This document shows, in pieces, positions 15,569 through 23,426 of a stretch of DNA of 27,973 bases. Position 1 is the first letter of the stretch; every line of letters starts with the position of its first letter. Origin of the DNA: Porphyromonadaceae bacterium (GTDB lineage: Bacteria > Bacteroidota > Bacteroidia > Bacteroidales > Dysgonomonadaceae); assembly GCA_003517675.1 (NCBI GenBank), contig DPAC01000141.1, forward strand, positions 1 through 27,973. Reading direction: 5' to 3'. Under the pieces are notes generated by a model. The model saw nothing but the letters and a program-made list of their open reading frames with translations. It was not told the origin of the DNA and did no database searches. A program made the translations under genes and the position numbers.

Positions 15569-17692
15569 TCAGACACCCTTGATCGTGAGCTGGATGCGCT
15601 TTCTCTCCAGATCCACCGTGCGTACTTTCACTTTTACATGCTGGTGCAGTGATACCACCTCGGTTGGATCGGAGACAAACCGGTCGGCCAGCTCTGAGAT
15701 ATGTACCAATCCGTTTTCTTTGATGCCGATATCTACAAAGCAACCGAAGTTGGTGATGTTGGTCACGATACCCGGCAGTATCATCCCCTCTTTCAGATCG
15801 GTGATAAGCCGTATGGAGGGGTCGAATTCCAACGGTTCTACTGTCGATCGCGGGTCTCGTCCCGGCTTCTCCAGTTCCTGCAGGATGTCGGTGAGCGTCT
15901 CCACGCCTACGCTGCCGGTTTTATAGTGCTCTATTTCGATTGCGCCGATCCGCTCCTTGTTGCCAATCAGCTCTGTCACGCTGCAACCCAGATCCTTCGC
16001 CATTCGCTCTACGATGGGGTAGCTCTCAGGGTGAACGGCCGAGTTGTCGAGTGGATTGGCTGCATCCGTGATCCGAAGAAAACCGGCGCACTGCTCAAAC
16101 GCTTTCTCCCCCAGGCGCGGTACTTTCATCAAATCCTTGCGTGAACGAAAGGCTCCATTGGCGGTGCGCCACTCTACGATGTTGCTTGCCAGTGACTCTC
16201 CCAGACCAGAGACGTAGGTAAGCAGGTGCCTGCTTGCGGTGTTCAGGTTAACCCCCACCAGGTTGACACAGCTCTCCACTGTCCTGTCGAGCGCCCGTTT
16301 CAGCTTTGCCTGGTCCACATCATGCTGGTACTGCCCCACGCCGATCGCCTTGGGGTCGATCTTTACCAGCTCAGCCAGCGGATCACTTAACCGCCGCCCG
16401 ATGGAGACAGCGCCCCGCACGGTGACGTCATACTCCGGGAACTCTTCGCGGGCGATCTTCGAGGCGGAGTAGACAGAGGCGCCATTTTCACTCACCACGA
16501 ACACCTTCACCTCTTTCTCATAGCGAAGATTGGTGATGAAGCGCTCGGTCTCCCGACTGGCGGTGCCGTTGCCAATGGCGATGGCATCGATCCGGTAGGA
16601 AGAGACCAGCTTCACCACCTTGCTACCTGCCTTGGCCTGCTCTTGTTGCGGTGGATGAGGGTAGATGGTTTCGTTGTGCAACAGGTTGCCCTGCTCATCG
16701 AGGCAGACCAGCTTGCAGCCGCTGCGGTAGCCCGGGTCGATGCCTAGGATGCGCTGTTGCCCCAGCGGTGGTGATAGCAGCAATTGTCGCAGGTTCTCCG
16801 CGAAGACAGCAATGGCAGCCTCTTCAGCCTTTTCGCGCGAGAGGGTGGCAAATTCATTCTCGATGGAGGGCTTTAACAATCGTTTGTAGCCATCTCTCAC
16901 CGCTTCACCTACCTGTTTTGCTGCTTCGCTGTTGTTCTTTACAAACTGTCGTTCCAGTCGCTCGAGGCAGTGCTCATCATCAGGCGATAGGGAGACCCGC
17001 AGGAATCCCTCTTTCTCGCCACGGCGGATGGCCAGCAACCGGTGCGAGGGACAACGGGAGAGGGGAGCGGTGAATTCAAAGTAATCCCTGTATTTTTCTC
17101 CCTCCTGCTCTTTGCCCTTTACCACCCTGGCGGTGATCACCGCCTCCCGGGCAAAGATGTTACGGATCAGCTGCCGTGCTCCGGCATCCTCACTGACCCA
17201 CTCGGCCAGGATGTCGCGTGCTCCCTGTAGTGCACTTTCAGGATCGGGCACCTCATCCTTCACATAACGGGAGACAACGGCTTCGACCCTTTCCTGCTGT
17301 TGCGACATCAGCCATCTTGCGAGTCCCTCCAGCCCTTTCCTCCTGGCGATCGCTGCTCTTGTCTGCCGCTTGGGTTTGTAGGGTAGGTAGAGATCCTCCA
17401 GGCGGCTGCTCTCCTTGCAGGCGCGAATCTGTTTCTCCAGCTCCGGCGTCAGCTTCTCCTGTTCAGCAATTGACTTCAGGATATAGGTTTTTCGTTTTTC
17501 CAGTTCTTCATGCTTTTCTTTCAACGCTGCGATGTGAGCGATCTGCACCTCGTCGAGCCCGCCGGTCGCCTCTTTGCGGTAGCGGCTGATGAAAGGGATG
17601 GTGGCACCCTCCTCCAACAGCCCGAGCGTGTTCGTTACACTTCTGAGAGACAAACCGAGTGATTGAGCGATGGATGTATAAAAGTGGGACAT
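15569..17692 (-). CDS. tex: Tex family RNA-binding transcription accessory protein
   Basis: A 707-residue cytoplasmic protein, full length for Tex. Domains in order: N-terminal helical Tex domain (1-190) with the signature ATIPFISRYRKEATGGLDE (30-48), a YqgF/RNase H-like domain starting at ILGIDPGYRSG (315-325), helix-hairpin-helix repeats (about 490-560, NTASRHLLTYVSGLGESLA region), and a C-terminal S1 RNA-binding domain (about 635-707; GIVTNITNFGCFVDIG). Tex binds nucleic acid and is related to eukaryotic Spt6; it affects transcription and RNA turnover. The stop lies only 22 nt from that of convergent rnhB with no hairpin between. It diverges from radA across 85 nt. Confidence 0.95.
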   Translation of the reverse strand: MSHFYTSIAQSLGLSLRSVTNTLGLLEEGATIPFISRYRKEATGGLDEVQIAHIAALKEKHEELEKRKTYILKSIAEQEKLTPELEKQIRACKESSRLEDLYLPYKPKRQTRAAIARRKGLEGLARWLMSQQQERVEAVVSRYVKDEVPDPESALQGARDILAEWVSEDAGARQLIRNIFAREAVITARVVKGKEQEGEKYRDYFEFTAPLSRCPSHRLLAIRRGEKEGFLRVSLSPDDEHCLERLERQFVKNNSEAAKQVGEAVRDGYKRLLKPSIENEFATLSREKAEEAAIAVFAENLRQLLLSPPLGQQRILGIDPGYRSGCKLVCLDEQGNLLHNETIYPHPPQQEQAKAGSKVVKLVSSYRIDAIAIGNGTASRETERFITNLRYEKEVKVFVVSENGASVYSASKIAREEFPEYDVTVRGAVSIGRRLSDPLAELVKIDPKAIGVGQYQHDVDQAKLKRALDRTVESCVNLVGVNLNTASRHLLTYVSGLGESLASNIVEWRTANGAFRSRKDLMKVPRLGEKAFEQCAGFLRITDAANPLDNSAVHPESYPIVERMAKDLGCSVTELIGNKERIGAIEIEHYKTGSVGVETLTDILQELEKPGRDPRSTVEPLEFDPSIRLITDLKEGMILPGIVTNITNFGCFVDIGIKENGLVHISELADRFVSDPTEVVSLHQHVKVKVRTVDLERKRIQLTIKGV

Positions 17693-17729
17693 AAGAGGAT
17701 TCTTCGTTGTTGATCGTGATGTTCAGCTG

Positions 17730-17737
17730 CAAATGTA
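17730..17737 (-). promoter_or_regulatory. Promoter -7 box of tex
   Basis: TACATTTG on the minus strand matches TAnnTTTG. The predicted transcript starts near 17723, about 31 nt before the tex ATG. It is 12 bp from the likely -7 element of divergent radA. Confidence 0.6.
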
Positions 17738-17749
17738 AAGATTTTTTCT

Positions 17750-17757
17750 TAACTTTA
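17750..17757 (+). promoter_or_regulatory. Probable -7 box of radA
   Basis: TAACTTTA differs from TAnnTTTG only at the last base. It would start transcription near 17764, 14 nt before the radA ATG. No TTTG -33 element is present. Confidence 0.45.
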
Positions 17758-17777
17758 CCTCTCTAAATCCTATTGGT

Positions 17778-19145
17778 ATGGCCAAACTGAAATCAGTCTA
17801 TTTCTGCAGCCAATGTGGCTACGAGTCGCCTAAGTGGATGGGCAAGTGTCCCTCCTGCGGTGAGTGGTCTACTTTCGTGGAGGAGCTGGTGCGGAAAGAT
17901 TCTGCGGTCAAACAGGAGGATACACGCTCTTTTCAGCGTGTAAAGAGCGAGCCTCAGCTGTTGCGCGAGATCCGCGCCGACGAGGAGCCGCGCATCGACC
18001 TGCACGACGGGGAGCTGAACAGGGTGCTGGGCGGGGGACTGGTGCCCGCATCGGTGGTGCTGCTGGGTGGCGAGCCGGGCATCGGCAAGTCGACACTGGT
18101 GCTGCAAACCATCCTCAAGCTCAACGGGCTACCCACGCTCTATGTCTCCGGCGAGGAGAGTGCGCGGCAGCTGAAGTTGCGTGCCGACCGTATCGGGTTG
18201 CAGAACGACGACTGCTTGATTGTCTGCGAGACCAACCTCGACGAGATCTTCAAGCATGTGAAGAGCACCTCGCCACGGTTGCTGGTGATCGATTCCATCC
18301 AGACCATCTACAGTGAGGCACTCGAGTCGGCTCCCGGCAGTATCTCACAGGTGAGGGAGTGTGCCGCGTCGCTGCTCAAGTTCGCCAAGCAGTCGGGGAC
18401 CCCTGTGTTGTTGATTGGCCACATCACCAAAGAGGGGAGCATCGCCGGTCCCAAGATACTGGAACATATCGTCGACACAGTGATTCAGTTCGAGGGGGAC
18501 CAACATTATATGTACCGCATCCTGCGCAGCATCAAGAACCGTTTTGGCAGCACTGCCGAGCTGGGTATCTACGAGATGAACCAGTCGGGTCTCCGGGAGG
18601 TGAGCAACCCCTCCGAGCTGCTGCTCACGCAGAACCATGAGGGGTTGAGTGGCGTCTCCATCGCCGCAGCCATTGAAGGGATCCGTCCCTTTCTGATCGA
18701 AACGCAGGCACTGGTCAGCACTGCCGCCTACGGCACCCCGCAACGCTCTGCCACCGGCTTCGATATCCGCCGGATGAACATGCTGTTGGCCGTGCTGGAG
18801 AAGCGTGCCGGCTTCCGCCTGGCACAGAAAGATGTGTTCCTCAACATCGCCGGGGGATTGCGGGTGAACGATCCCGGCATGGATCTCTCGGTGATCAGCG
18901 CCATCCTCTCTTCAAGCCTCGACATGAACATAGAGGGCAATACTGCACTCTGCGGTGAGGTGGGCCTTTCAGGGGAGATTCGTCCGGTGAACCGTATCGA
19001 GCAGCGTATCCAGGAAGCGGAGAAGCTGGGCTTCTCCCGTATCCTGATACCGGCCAACAACCTGAAGGGGTACAACAAGAGGACCGTCATTGAGCTGATC
19101 CAGGTGAAGAAGGTGAGTGATGCTTTCCGGATCCTTTTCTCCTGA
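17778..19145 (+). CDS. radA: DNA repair protein RadA
   Basis: A 455-residue RecA-related helicase that promotes branch migration in homologous recombination. The N-terminal C4 zinc finger is CSQC...CPSC (10-13, 24-27). The ATPase core has Walker A GGEPGIGKST (97-106), Walker B LLVIDSIQT (168-176) and the RadA-specific KNRFG motif (253-257). The C-terminal part is the Lon-like domain (about 285-455; GFDIRRMNMLLAVLEKRAG in part), lacking protease residues as usual. Length is normal. It diverges from tex and is followed by its own terminator and then tRNA-Cys. Confidence 0.96.
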   Translation: MAKLKSVYFCSQCGYESPKWMGKCPSCGEWSTFVEELVRKDSAVKQEDTRSFQRVKSEPQLLREIRADEEPRIDLHDGELNRVLGGGLVPASVVLLGGEPGIGKSTLVLQTILKLNGLPTLYVSGEESARQLKLRADRIGLQNDDCLIVCETNLDEIFKHVKSTSPRLLVIDSIQTIYSEALESAPGSISQVRECAASLLKFAKQSGTPVLLIGHITKEGSIAGPKILEHIVDTVIQFEGDQHYMYRILRSIKNRFGSTAELGIYEMNQSGLREVSNPSELLLTQNHEGLSGVSIAAAIEGIRPFLIETQALVSTAAYGTPQRSATGFDIRRMNMLLAVLEKRAGFRLAQKDVFLNIAGGLRVNDPGMDLSVISAILSSSLDMNIEGNTALCGEVGLSGEIRPVNRIEQRIQEAEKLGFSRILIPANNLKGYNKRTVIELIQVKKVSDAFRILFS

Positions 19146-19158
19146 TCGTAGAAAAAGT

Positions 19159-19197
19159 GTTTCGGCTCATTCCATAGAAAAAGAGCCAAACCTTTTT
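19159..19197 (+). terminator. Intrinsic terminator of radA
   Basis: GTTT-(C)-GGCTC pairs with GAGCC-AAAC (9 pairs, one bulged C) around a 14-nt loop, followed by C and five T. It starts 14 nt after the radA stop. Its T-run overlaps the TTTG element of the tRNA promoter. Confidence 0.75.
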
Positions 19198-19225
19198 GTA
19201 TCCAGGAAAAAAATGGTTATCTTTG
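19195..19225 (+). promoter_or_regulatory. Promoter of tRNA-Cys (TTTG-N19-TATCTTTG)
   Basis: TTTG at 19195-19198 and TATCTTTG at 19218-19225 are exactly 19 nt apart, a full consensus Bacteroidetes promoter. Transcription should start near 19232, 15 nt before the mature tRNA. Confidence 0.82.
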
Positions 19226-19246
19226 CATCCGCTTTGTGCGAATGTC

Positions 19247-19317
19247 GGTACCTTGGCCGAGTGGCTAGGCGTCGGTCTGCAAAACCGTTTACGGCGGTTC
19301 GAATCCGCCAGGTACCT
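19247..19317 (+). tRNA. tRNA-Cys (anticodon GCA)
   Basis: A full cloverleaf can be drawn. The acceptor stem GGTACCT/AGGTACC has 7 pairs. The D arm is GCC...GGC. The anticodon loop CTGCAAA has GCA at 19279-19281. The variable loop is short. The T arm is GGCGG-TTCGAAT-CCGCC. The discriminator is T, as expected for tRNA-Cys. The anticodon stem has one T-T mismatch at its outer pair. CCA is not encoded. The gene stands alone between its own promoter and terminator. Confidence 0.95.
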
Positions 19318-19327
19318 CACAAATGAG

Positions 19328-19365
19328 CTCCATTCCCTACGGTGTAGGTTGTGGAGTTTTTTTTT
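19328..19365 (+). terminator. Intrinsic terminator of tRNA-Cys
   Basis: CTCCA/TGGAG and CCTAC/GTAGG form two 5-bp stems separated by a 3x3 internal loop, closed by GGT and followed by nine T. It begins 11 nt after the tRNA. Confidence 0.85.
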
Positions 19366-19404
19366 ACGCTATGCAAGGGGTCTATCCCGTTCGTAACCAG
19401 TCTT

Positions 19405-19722
19405 TCAGCGCTCCTGTGGCGGCTCTTTTTTAAAGGCATCTGACACCTTCCCGAAATTCTCTTTCCAGGCATCGGCTACCGACGCAAAAAAGTTACCGGC
19501 GCTCTCTTTCACCACATCCCATTTGCTGTTTGCTACCTTATCATACTCCTCCAGTTTCGAGGTGAGGCTGTCCCTGAGCTCTCTAAGCTTGTGAAGCTGT
19601 TCTTTGTAATCCTCCCTGGCATCTTCAGCTATCTCACCTGCCCTGGCTTCCAGCTTTGAGATGGCTTCTGCCAGCTCATCAATCACTTCGTTTGTCTTCT
19701 GTTTGAATTCCTCTTTTTTCAT
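19405..19722 (-). CDS. Small coiled-coil protein of unknown function
   Basis: A 105-residue soluble protein, highly charged (Lys, Glu, Asp, Arg) and without a signal peptide, Cys or membrane segment. Residues 1-62 read as heptads of a long helix (EVIDELAEAISKLEARAGEIAEDA in part), followed by an amphipathic helix rich in Trp and Phe (NFFASVADAWKENFGKVSDAF in part) and a short Pro-Gln tail. The make-up recalls stress-related YtxH- or LEA-like helical proteins, but I recognise no family. It converges on the tRNA-Cys terminator. Upstream lie an AGGAGG tract 27 nt from the ATG and a 12-bp palindrome CCGTTTTAACGG (19798-19809), but no TAnnTTTG box. Confidence 0.75.
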   Translation of the reverse strand: MKKEEFKQKTNEVIDELAEAISKLEARAGEIAEDAREDYKEQLHKLRELRDSLTSKLEEYDKVANSKWDVVKESAGNFFASVADAWKENFGKVSDAFKKEPPQER

Positions 19723-19883
19723 TTTTTCTGTTTATCATTGTTGTTCAACCTCCTATCATTAACATCCAATGCAGCTATTGGTTCAAAAGATGAGAGACCG
19801 TTTTAACGGCACTATTTAAGAAATAAAAACAGGTAAAGTGGGAATAGTGGCGTCAGAATGAAAGTGAAACGGAGGAAAAAGTG

Positions 19884-19891
19884 TACCTTTG
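19884..19891 (+). promoter_or_regulatory. Promoter -7 box of adk-obg-pgeF
   Basis: TACCTTTG matches TAnnTTTG. The predicted transcript starts near 19898, 17 nt before the adk ATG at 19915. It is the only promoter box seen ahead of the three-gene cluster. Confidence 0.62.
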
Positions 19892-19914
19892 CAACTTAAT
19901 TAAGGATGAGAAGT

Positions 19915-20493
19915 ATGCTAAATTTAGTAATTTTTGGTGCTCCCGGATCGGGAAAGGGAACACAGAGTGAGATGATTGCCGAACGATACGGACTACAACA
20001 CGTTTCTACCGGTGAGATCTTGAGAGCAGAGATCGCATCTTCAACGGAACTGGGTAAACTGGCCGACTCCTATATGTCTAAAGGGGAGCTGGTACCCGAT
20101 TGTGTGGTGATTGAGATGCTAGAGGAGCTGATCGCGAAGAAGAGCGATGCAAAAGGGTTTATCTTTGATGGTTTTCCCCGTACGGTTCCTCAGGGAGAGG
20201 CGTTGAACCAGTTGTTGCAACGTCATGGCGAAAGAGTGAATGCCGTGATCAGCCTGGAAGTGTCAGATGAAGAACTGATCGACCGTCTGCTCAAGAGAGG
20301 TGCAATCTTGGGTCGCGCCGACGATAACCGCAAGACGATTGAGTCCAGGCTGAATGTTTATTACCGTCAGACCGCCCCGTTGAAAGATTTTTATCGGAGT
20401 CAGGGTCTGCTGAAAGAGGTTGTGGGAGTTGGATCGGTCGACGAAATTTTTGAATCGATTGTGGAAGAGATCGATAGCTTAACCCAAGCATAA
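19915..20493 (+). CDS. adk: Adenylate kinase
   Basis: A 192-residue nucleotide kinase that interconverts ATP + AMP and 2 ADP. The P-loop is GAPGSGKGT (8-16), the AMP-binding region [10 protein letters not shown] follows, and the conserved FDGFPRT is near residue 82. The LID is the short form ([14 protein letters not shown]), without the zinc-binding Cys cluster of long-type enzymes. The ATG at 19915 was preferred over 19906 because the family normally begins MLN-VIFGAPG. The stop codon overlaps the obg start by one base (TAATG), so the two are translationally coupled. Confidence 0.96.
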   Translation: MLNLVIFGAPGSGKGTQSEMIAERYGLQHVSTGEILRAEIASSTELGKLADSYMSKGELVPDCVVIEMLEELIAKKSDAKGFIFDGFPRTVPQGEALNQLLQRHGERVNAVISLEVSDEELIDRLLKRGAILGRADDNRKTIESRLNVYYRQTAPLKDFYRSQGLLKEVVGVGSVDEIFESIVEEIDSLTQA

Positions 20494-21647
20494 TGGCTGA
20501 AGCAAATTTTGTAGACTATGTCAAGATCTTCTGTCGTTCGGGAAAGGGGGGGCGCGGTTCCGCCCATTTCCGCAGAGAGAAGTATATCCCCAAGGGAGGG
20601 CCCGACGGTGGTGATGGGGGCGACGGCGGCAGCATCATCCTGCGCGGCAACCGTAACTACTGGACGCTGCTTCACCTGCGCTACCAGCGTCATATTTTCG
20701 CCGGTCATGGAGAGAATGGATCCAAGGCGCAGCGCTCCGGTAAGAAAGGTGAAAGCCGCGTGATCGAGGTGCCCTGTGGCACGGTGGCCTACGACGCCCT
20801 CACCGGTGAGTACCTCTGCGACATCACCGATCATGGGCAGGAGGTGGTGCTGCTCAAGGGAGGCCGCGGCGGTCAGGGCAACCAGCATTTCAAGACTGCC
20901 ACCAATCAGGCGCCACGTTATGCACAACCGGGCGAGCCCTACGAGGAACGCTGGGTGATCCTGGAGCTGAAGCTGCTGGCTGATGTAGGTCTGGTGGGCT
21001 TTCCCAATGCCGGCAAATCGACGCTCCTCTCGGTGGTCTCCGCGGCCAAGCCGAAGATTGCCAACTATCCCTTCACCACGCTGGAGCCGAATCTGGGTAT
21101 CGTGAGCTACCGCGATGGTCAGTCGTTTGTGATGGCCGATATCCCGGGGATCATTGAGGGAGCAAGTGAGGGAAAAGGGTTGGGGTTTCGTTTCCTGCGA
21201 CACATTGAGCGCAACTCACTCCTGCTCTTTATGGTACCTGCCGATGCTGATGACATACGACAATCGTATGAGATTCTGCTGAATGAGTTGAGGCAATACA
21301 ATCCGGAGCTCCTGGATAAGAGACAGGTATTGGCTATCTCTAAGTCTGACATGCTCGATGAGGTGTTGATGAATGAGATCTCTGCAGATCTGCCAGATCT
21401 GCCCTCAATTTTTATCTCTTCCATTACCGGTTACGGGATTTCCGCGCTGAAAGATCTCCTCTGGCGGGAGCTCAACTCAGATCCTATCATACCGGTTGCT
21501 GCCTCACGTGAGACATTGGTACATCGCAATCTGGATGTGCCGGCACTCGGCTTTGAGGATGACGATCTCCTCCCGGAAGATGAGTCACCGCCTGATGCGG
21601 AGGATGAATGGGATGACGAAGAGGAATCTTTCGATCTGGAGGAATGA
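20493..21647 (+). CDS. obg: Obg-family GTPase (ObgE/CgtA)
   Basis: A 384-residue essential GTPase that acts in 50S ribosome maturation and stress signalling. The N-terminal glycine-rich Obg fold (1-158) includes [12 protein letters not shown] (35-46) and [11 protein letters not shown] (123-133). The GTPase domain has G1 GFPNAGKST (169-177), the switch region FTTLEPN, G3 DIPG (216-219), and G4 as SKSD (283-286) in place of NKxD. The C-terminal 40 residues are strongly acidic (Asp/Glu runs). The SKSD form seems usual for this phylum. It overlaps adk by one base, and pgeF follows after 10 nt. Confidence 0.95.
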   Translation: MAEANFVDYVKIFCRSGKGGRGSAHFRREKYIPKGGPDGGDGGDGGSIILRGNRNYWTLLHLRYQRHIFAGHGENGSKAQRSGKKGESRVIEVPCGTVAYDALTGEYLCDITDHGQEVVLLKGGRGGQGNQHFKTATNQAPRYAQPGEPYEERWVILELKLLADVGLVGFPNAGKSTLLSVVSAAKPKIANYPFTTLEPNLGIVSYRDGQSFVMADIPGIIEGASEGKGLGFRFLRHIERNSLLLFMVPADADDIRQSYEILLNELRQYNPELLDKRQVLAISKSDMLDEVLMNEISADLPDLPSIFISSITGYGISALKDLLWRELNSDPIIPVAASRETLVHRNLDVPALGFEDDDLLPEDESPPDAEDEWDDEEESFDLEE

Positions 21648-21657
21648 GAGCGAGCCC

Positions 21658-22476
21658 ATGAGACCCCATCCCCAATATCCTAACCTTTTGCTATTTGACC
21701 AGCTCGCCGCAGAGGAGAAAGTGCTCCATTTCTCCACCACCCGTGCTGGAGGCGTGAGCAATGGCTCTTTCTCTTCGTTTAACATGGGTAATTTCTCCGA
21801 TGATGATCCGCTGAAGATTCGGGAGAACCGTGAGATTCTTGCGCGGATGTTTTATCTCACCACGGATCAGTTGATCACTCCCCATCAGACACATGGTACG
21901 GGGCTGTTGACAATCGATAAGTCATTCCTTTCACTCAGCAAGGGGGAAGCCATGGAGAGGCTCTATGGGGTGGATGCCACCCTCACCCGCGAGAAAGGTA
22001 TTTTTCTTTGTGCGACCACTGCCGACTGTGTGCCGATCCTCCTTTACGATAAACAGAAAGAGGTGATAGCTGCCATTCATGCCGGATGGAGGGGCACCGT
22101 TGGGCGTATCGTGGAGAAAACGATCCGGGAGATGGAACATCTTTACGGTACCTCGCCGGCCGATCTGCTTGCCGCCATTGGGCCTGCAATCTCGATGGAA
22201 CACTATGAAGTGGGAGCGGAAGTGAGAGAGCTGTTCATTCACAATGGTTTCGATCTAAGCGATCCCTCATTGTCGACAACGAAGGGCCTCTCCTCCCGTT
22301 GGTACATCGATCTGAAAGAGATCAACCGGCAAGAGCTCCTCCGGTTGGGTGTGCTGGTAGATCATATTGAGAAGAGTGAGTTATGTACCTATTCACGTGA
22401 AGATCTCTTCTTTTCTGCCCGCCGGCAGACAGAGCACTCTGGCAGGATGCTCACAGGCATCATGATGGTTCCCTGA
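21658..22476 (+). CDS. pgeF: Peptidoglycan editing factor PgeF (laccase-domain, DUF152)
   Basis: A 272-residue cytoplasmic zinc enzyme. In E. coli, PgeF (YfiH) removes wrongly incorporated L-serine from UDP-MurNAc so that L-alanine is kept at position 1 of the stem peptide; older annotation calls the family polyphenol oxidase or laccase. The zinc ligands are visible in HQTHG (76-80, H79), ATTADCVP (119-126, C124) and HAGWRGT (141-147, H141). The start at 21658 lies 10 nt after obg; the frame is open further back, but that part is the obg sequence in another frame. Two hairpins follow the stop. Confidence 0.93.
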   Translation: MRPHPQYPNLLLFDQLAAEEKVLHFSTTRAGGVSNGSFSSFNMGNFSDDDPLKIRENREILARMFYLTTDQLITPHQTHGTGLLTIDKSFLSLSKGEAMERLYGVDATLTREKGIFLCATTADCVPILLYDKQKEVIAAIHAGWRGTVGRIVEKTIREMEHLYGTSPADLLAAIGPAISMEHYEVGAEVRELFIHNGFDLSDPSLSTTKGLSSRWYIDLKEINRQELLRLGVLVDHIEKSELCTYSREDLFFSARRQTEHSGRMLTGIMMVP

Positions 22477-22485
22477 CAAACAAAA

Positions 22486-22520
22486 AAGAGAGAAAGAATC
22501 GACCCGATCCGCTCTCTCTT
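22486..22520 (+). terminator. Hairpin after pgeF (first)
   Basis: AAGAGAGA (22486-22493) pairs with TCTCTCTT (22513-22520). An inner ATCG/CGAT stem lies between them. It starts 9 nt after the pgeF stop and is followed by a loosely T-rich stretch, so it is a moderate terminator. Confidence 0.5.
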
Positions 22521-22535
22521 CACTTTCTATTTTAG

Positions 22536-22574
22536 ATCAACGGTGTCGTTGGTGATACCGTTGATGCCGTTTTT
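22536..22574 (+). terminator. Hairpin after pgeF (second), next to the sod stop
   Basis: ATCAACGGTGTC pairs with GATACCGTTGAT (12 pairs, one G-U) around a GTTGGT loop, with GCCG then five T downstream. The G-U pair becomes an A-C mismatch in the minus-strand RNA, and no T-run lies on that side, so the structure favours stopping plus-strand transcription before it enters sod. Confidence 0.6.
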
Positions 22575-22576
22575 GC

Positions 22577-23263
22577 TTAGTAACGTGCGCTTACCACATC
22601 CCAGTCGATGATGCTCCAGAGTTCTTTCAGGTGATCGGCACGGCGGTTCTGATAATCGAGGTAGTAGGAATGCTCCCAGACATCGAATCCGAGTACAGGT
22701 GTCAGCCCACTGGTGAGGGGATTGCCGGCATTGCTTTCTTTCAGAATCGAGAGCTTGCCGTTCTGATCCTTGGCCAGCCATACCCATCCGGAGCCAAACA
22801 GCGATACGCCGGCGGCATTGAACTCCTCCTTGAACTGGTCGAACGAGCCGAATTGTTCATTGATGGCTTCTGCCAGCTTCCCTTTCGGTACGCCGCCTCC
22901 ATTTTTTTTGAAGGAGGTGAAGTAGAGGTTGTGATTCAGAGACTGACCTGCATTGTTGAAGATGGCGCCGTCGCTCTCCTTTACAATGGTCTCCAGGTCT
23001 GCGTTTTCAAATTTCGTTCCCACAATCAGCTTGTTGAGGTTGTCAATATAAGCCTGGTGGTGCTTGCCATAATGCAGTTCTACGGTCTGTTTACTGATAA
23101 CCGGCTCCAGGGCATCGGTTGCATAAGGTAATGCTACTTTTTCAAATTTCATATCTACACTGTTTTTAGTTTGTTGATCTTTGTTATTTGCGTTGGACTG
23201 GTTGAAGCTGAGAAGTGTCAGCGAAGCAAGTCCACTTAAAAGATAGAGATGAATTGCTTTCAT
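22577..23263 (-). CDS. sod: Superoxide dismutase, Fe/Mn family, with N-terminal export signal
   Basis: A 228-residue superoxide dismutase. The metal ligands are H64 (ELHYGKHH), H111 (LNHNLYF), D194 and H198 (DVWEH). Gln107 in NNAGQSLNH is at the position where iron enzymes keep the active-site Gln, which suggests an iron or cambialistic type. The catalytic domain would normally start near MKFEKVALPYA (38-48). Ahead of it is a 37-residue extension with a hydrophobic core (LYLLSGLASLTLLSF) and a plausible cleavage site after SNA (23-25), so the enzyme is probably exported. An internal ATG at Met38 could give a cytoplasmic form. Two palindromes lie 37-67 nt upstream of the ATG. Downstream it converges on pgeF. 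Confidence 0.92.
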   Translation of the reverse strand: MKAIHLYLLSGLASLTLLSFNQSNANNKDQQTKNSVDMKFEKVALPYATDALEPVISKQTVELHYGKHHQAYIDNLNKLIVGTKFENADLETIVKESDGAIFNNAGQSLNHNLYFTSFKKNGGGVPKGKLAEAINEQFGSFDQFKEEFNAAGVSLFGSGWVWLAKDQNGKLSILKESNAGNPLTSGLTPVLGFDVWEHSYYLDYQNRRADHLKELWSIIDWDVVSARY

Positions 23264-23299
23264 TTCTGTTTGTTTATTTGTTTGCTTACATAACGAGAT

Positions 23300-23330
23300 G
23301 AACAAACAATTTGTTCGCCCCAGTATGGGG
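23300..23330. promoter_or_regulatory. Two adjacent palindromes upstream of sod
   Basis: GAACAAA-CAA-TTTGTTC (23300-23316) and CCCCA-GTA-TGGGG (23318-23330) lie back to back, 37-67 nt before the sod ATG. Their place fits operator sites, but I cannot name a regulator. The -7 box of sod is not clear. Confidence 0.4.
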
Positions 23331-23360
23331 AAATTCTGGATAAAAGAGCTGCTTCACAAG

Positions 23361-23402
23361 ATGCATAAAAGCCTGAATGTTGTAATTCAGGCTTTTATGC
23401 AT
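23361..23402. terminator. Bidirectional intrinsic terminator after ftsH
   Basis: An 18-bp perfect inverted repeat (23361-23378 with 23385-23402) has a 6-nt loop. GCCTGAAT/ATTCAGGC is flanked by AAAA and TTTT, giving a stem and U-tract on both strands. It lies 25 nt after the ftsH stop and separates ftsH from sod. Confidence 0.85.
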
Positions 23403-23426
23403 CCATATCTCTTTGATTGTTTCTCT

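Noticed and set aside
20400..21203. 267-codon open frame on the minus strand over adk-obg
   Set aside because: It is antisense to two clearly conserved genes, and its His/Leu/Gly-rich product resembles no family. It comes from the codon use of obg.
22527..22787. 86-codon minus-strand frame over the end of sod
   Set aside because: It overlaps sod in another frame. The protein-like tail lies in the terminator stem and is probably coincidence.
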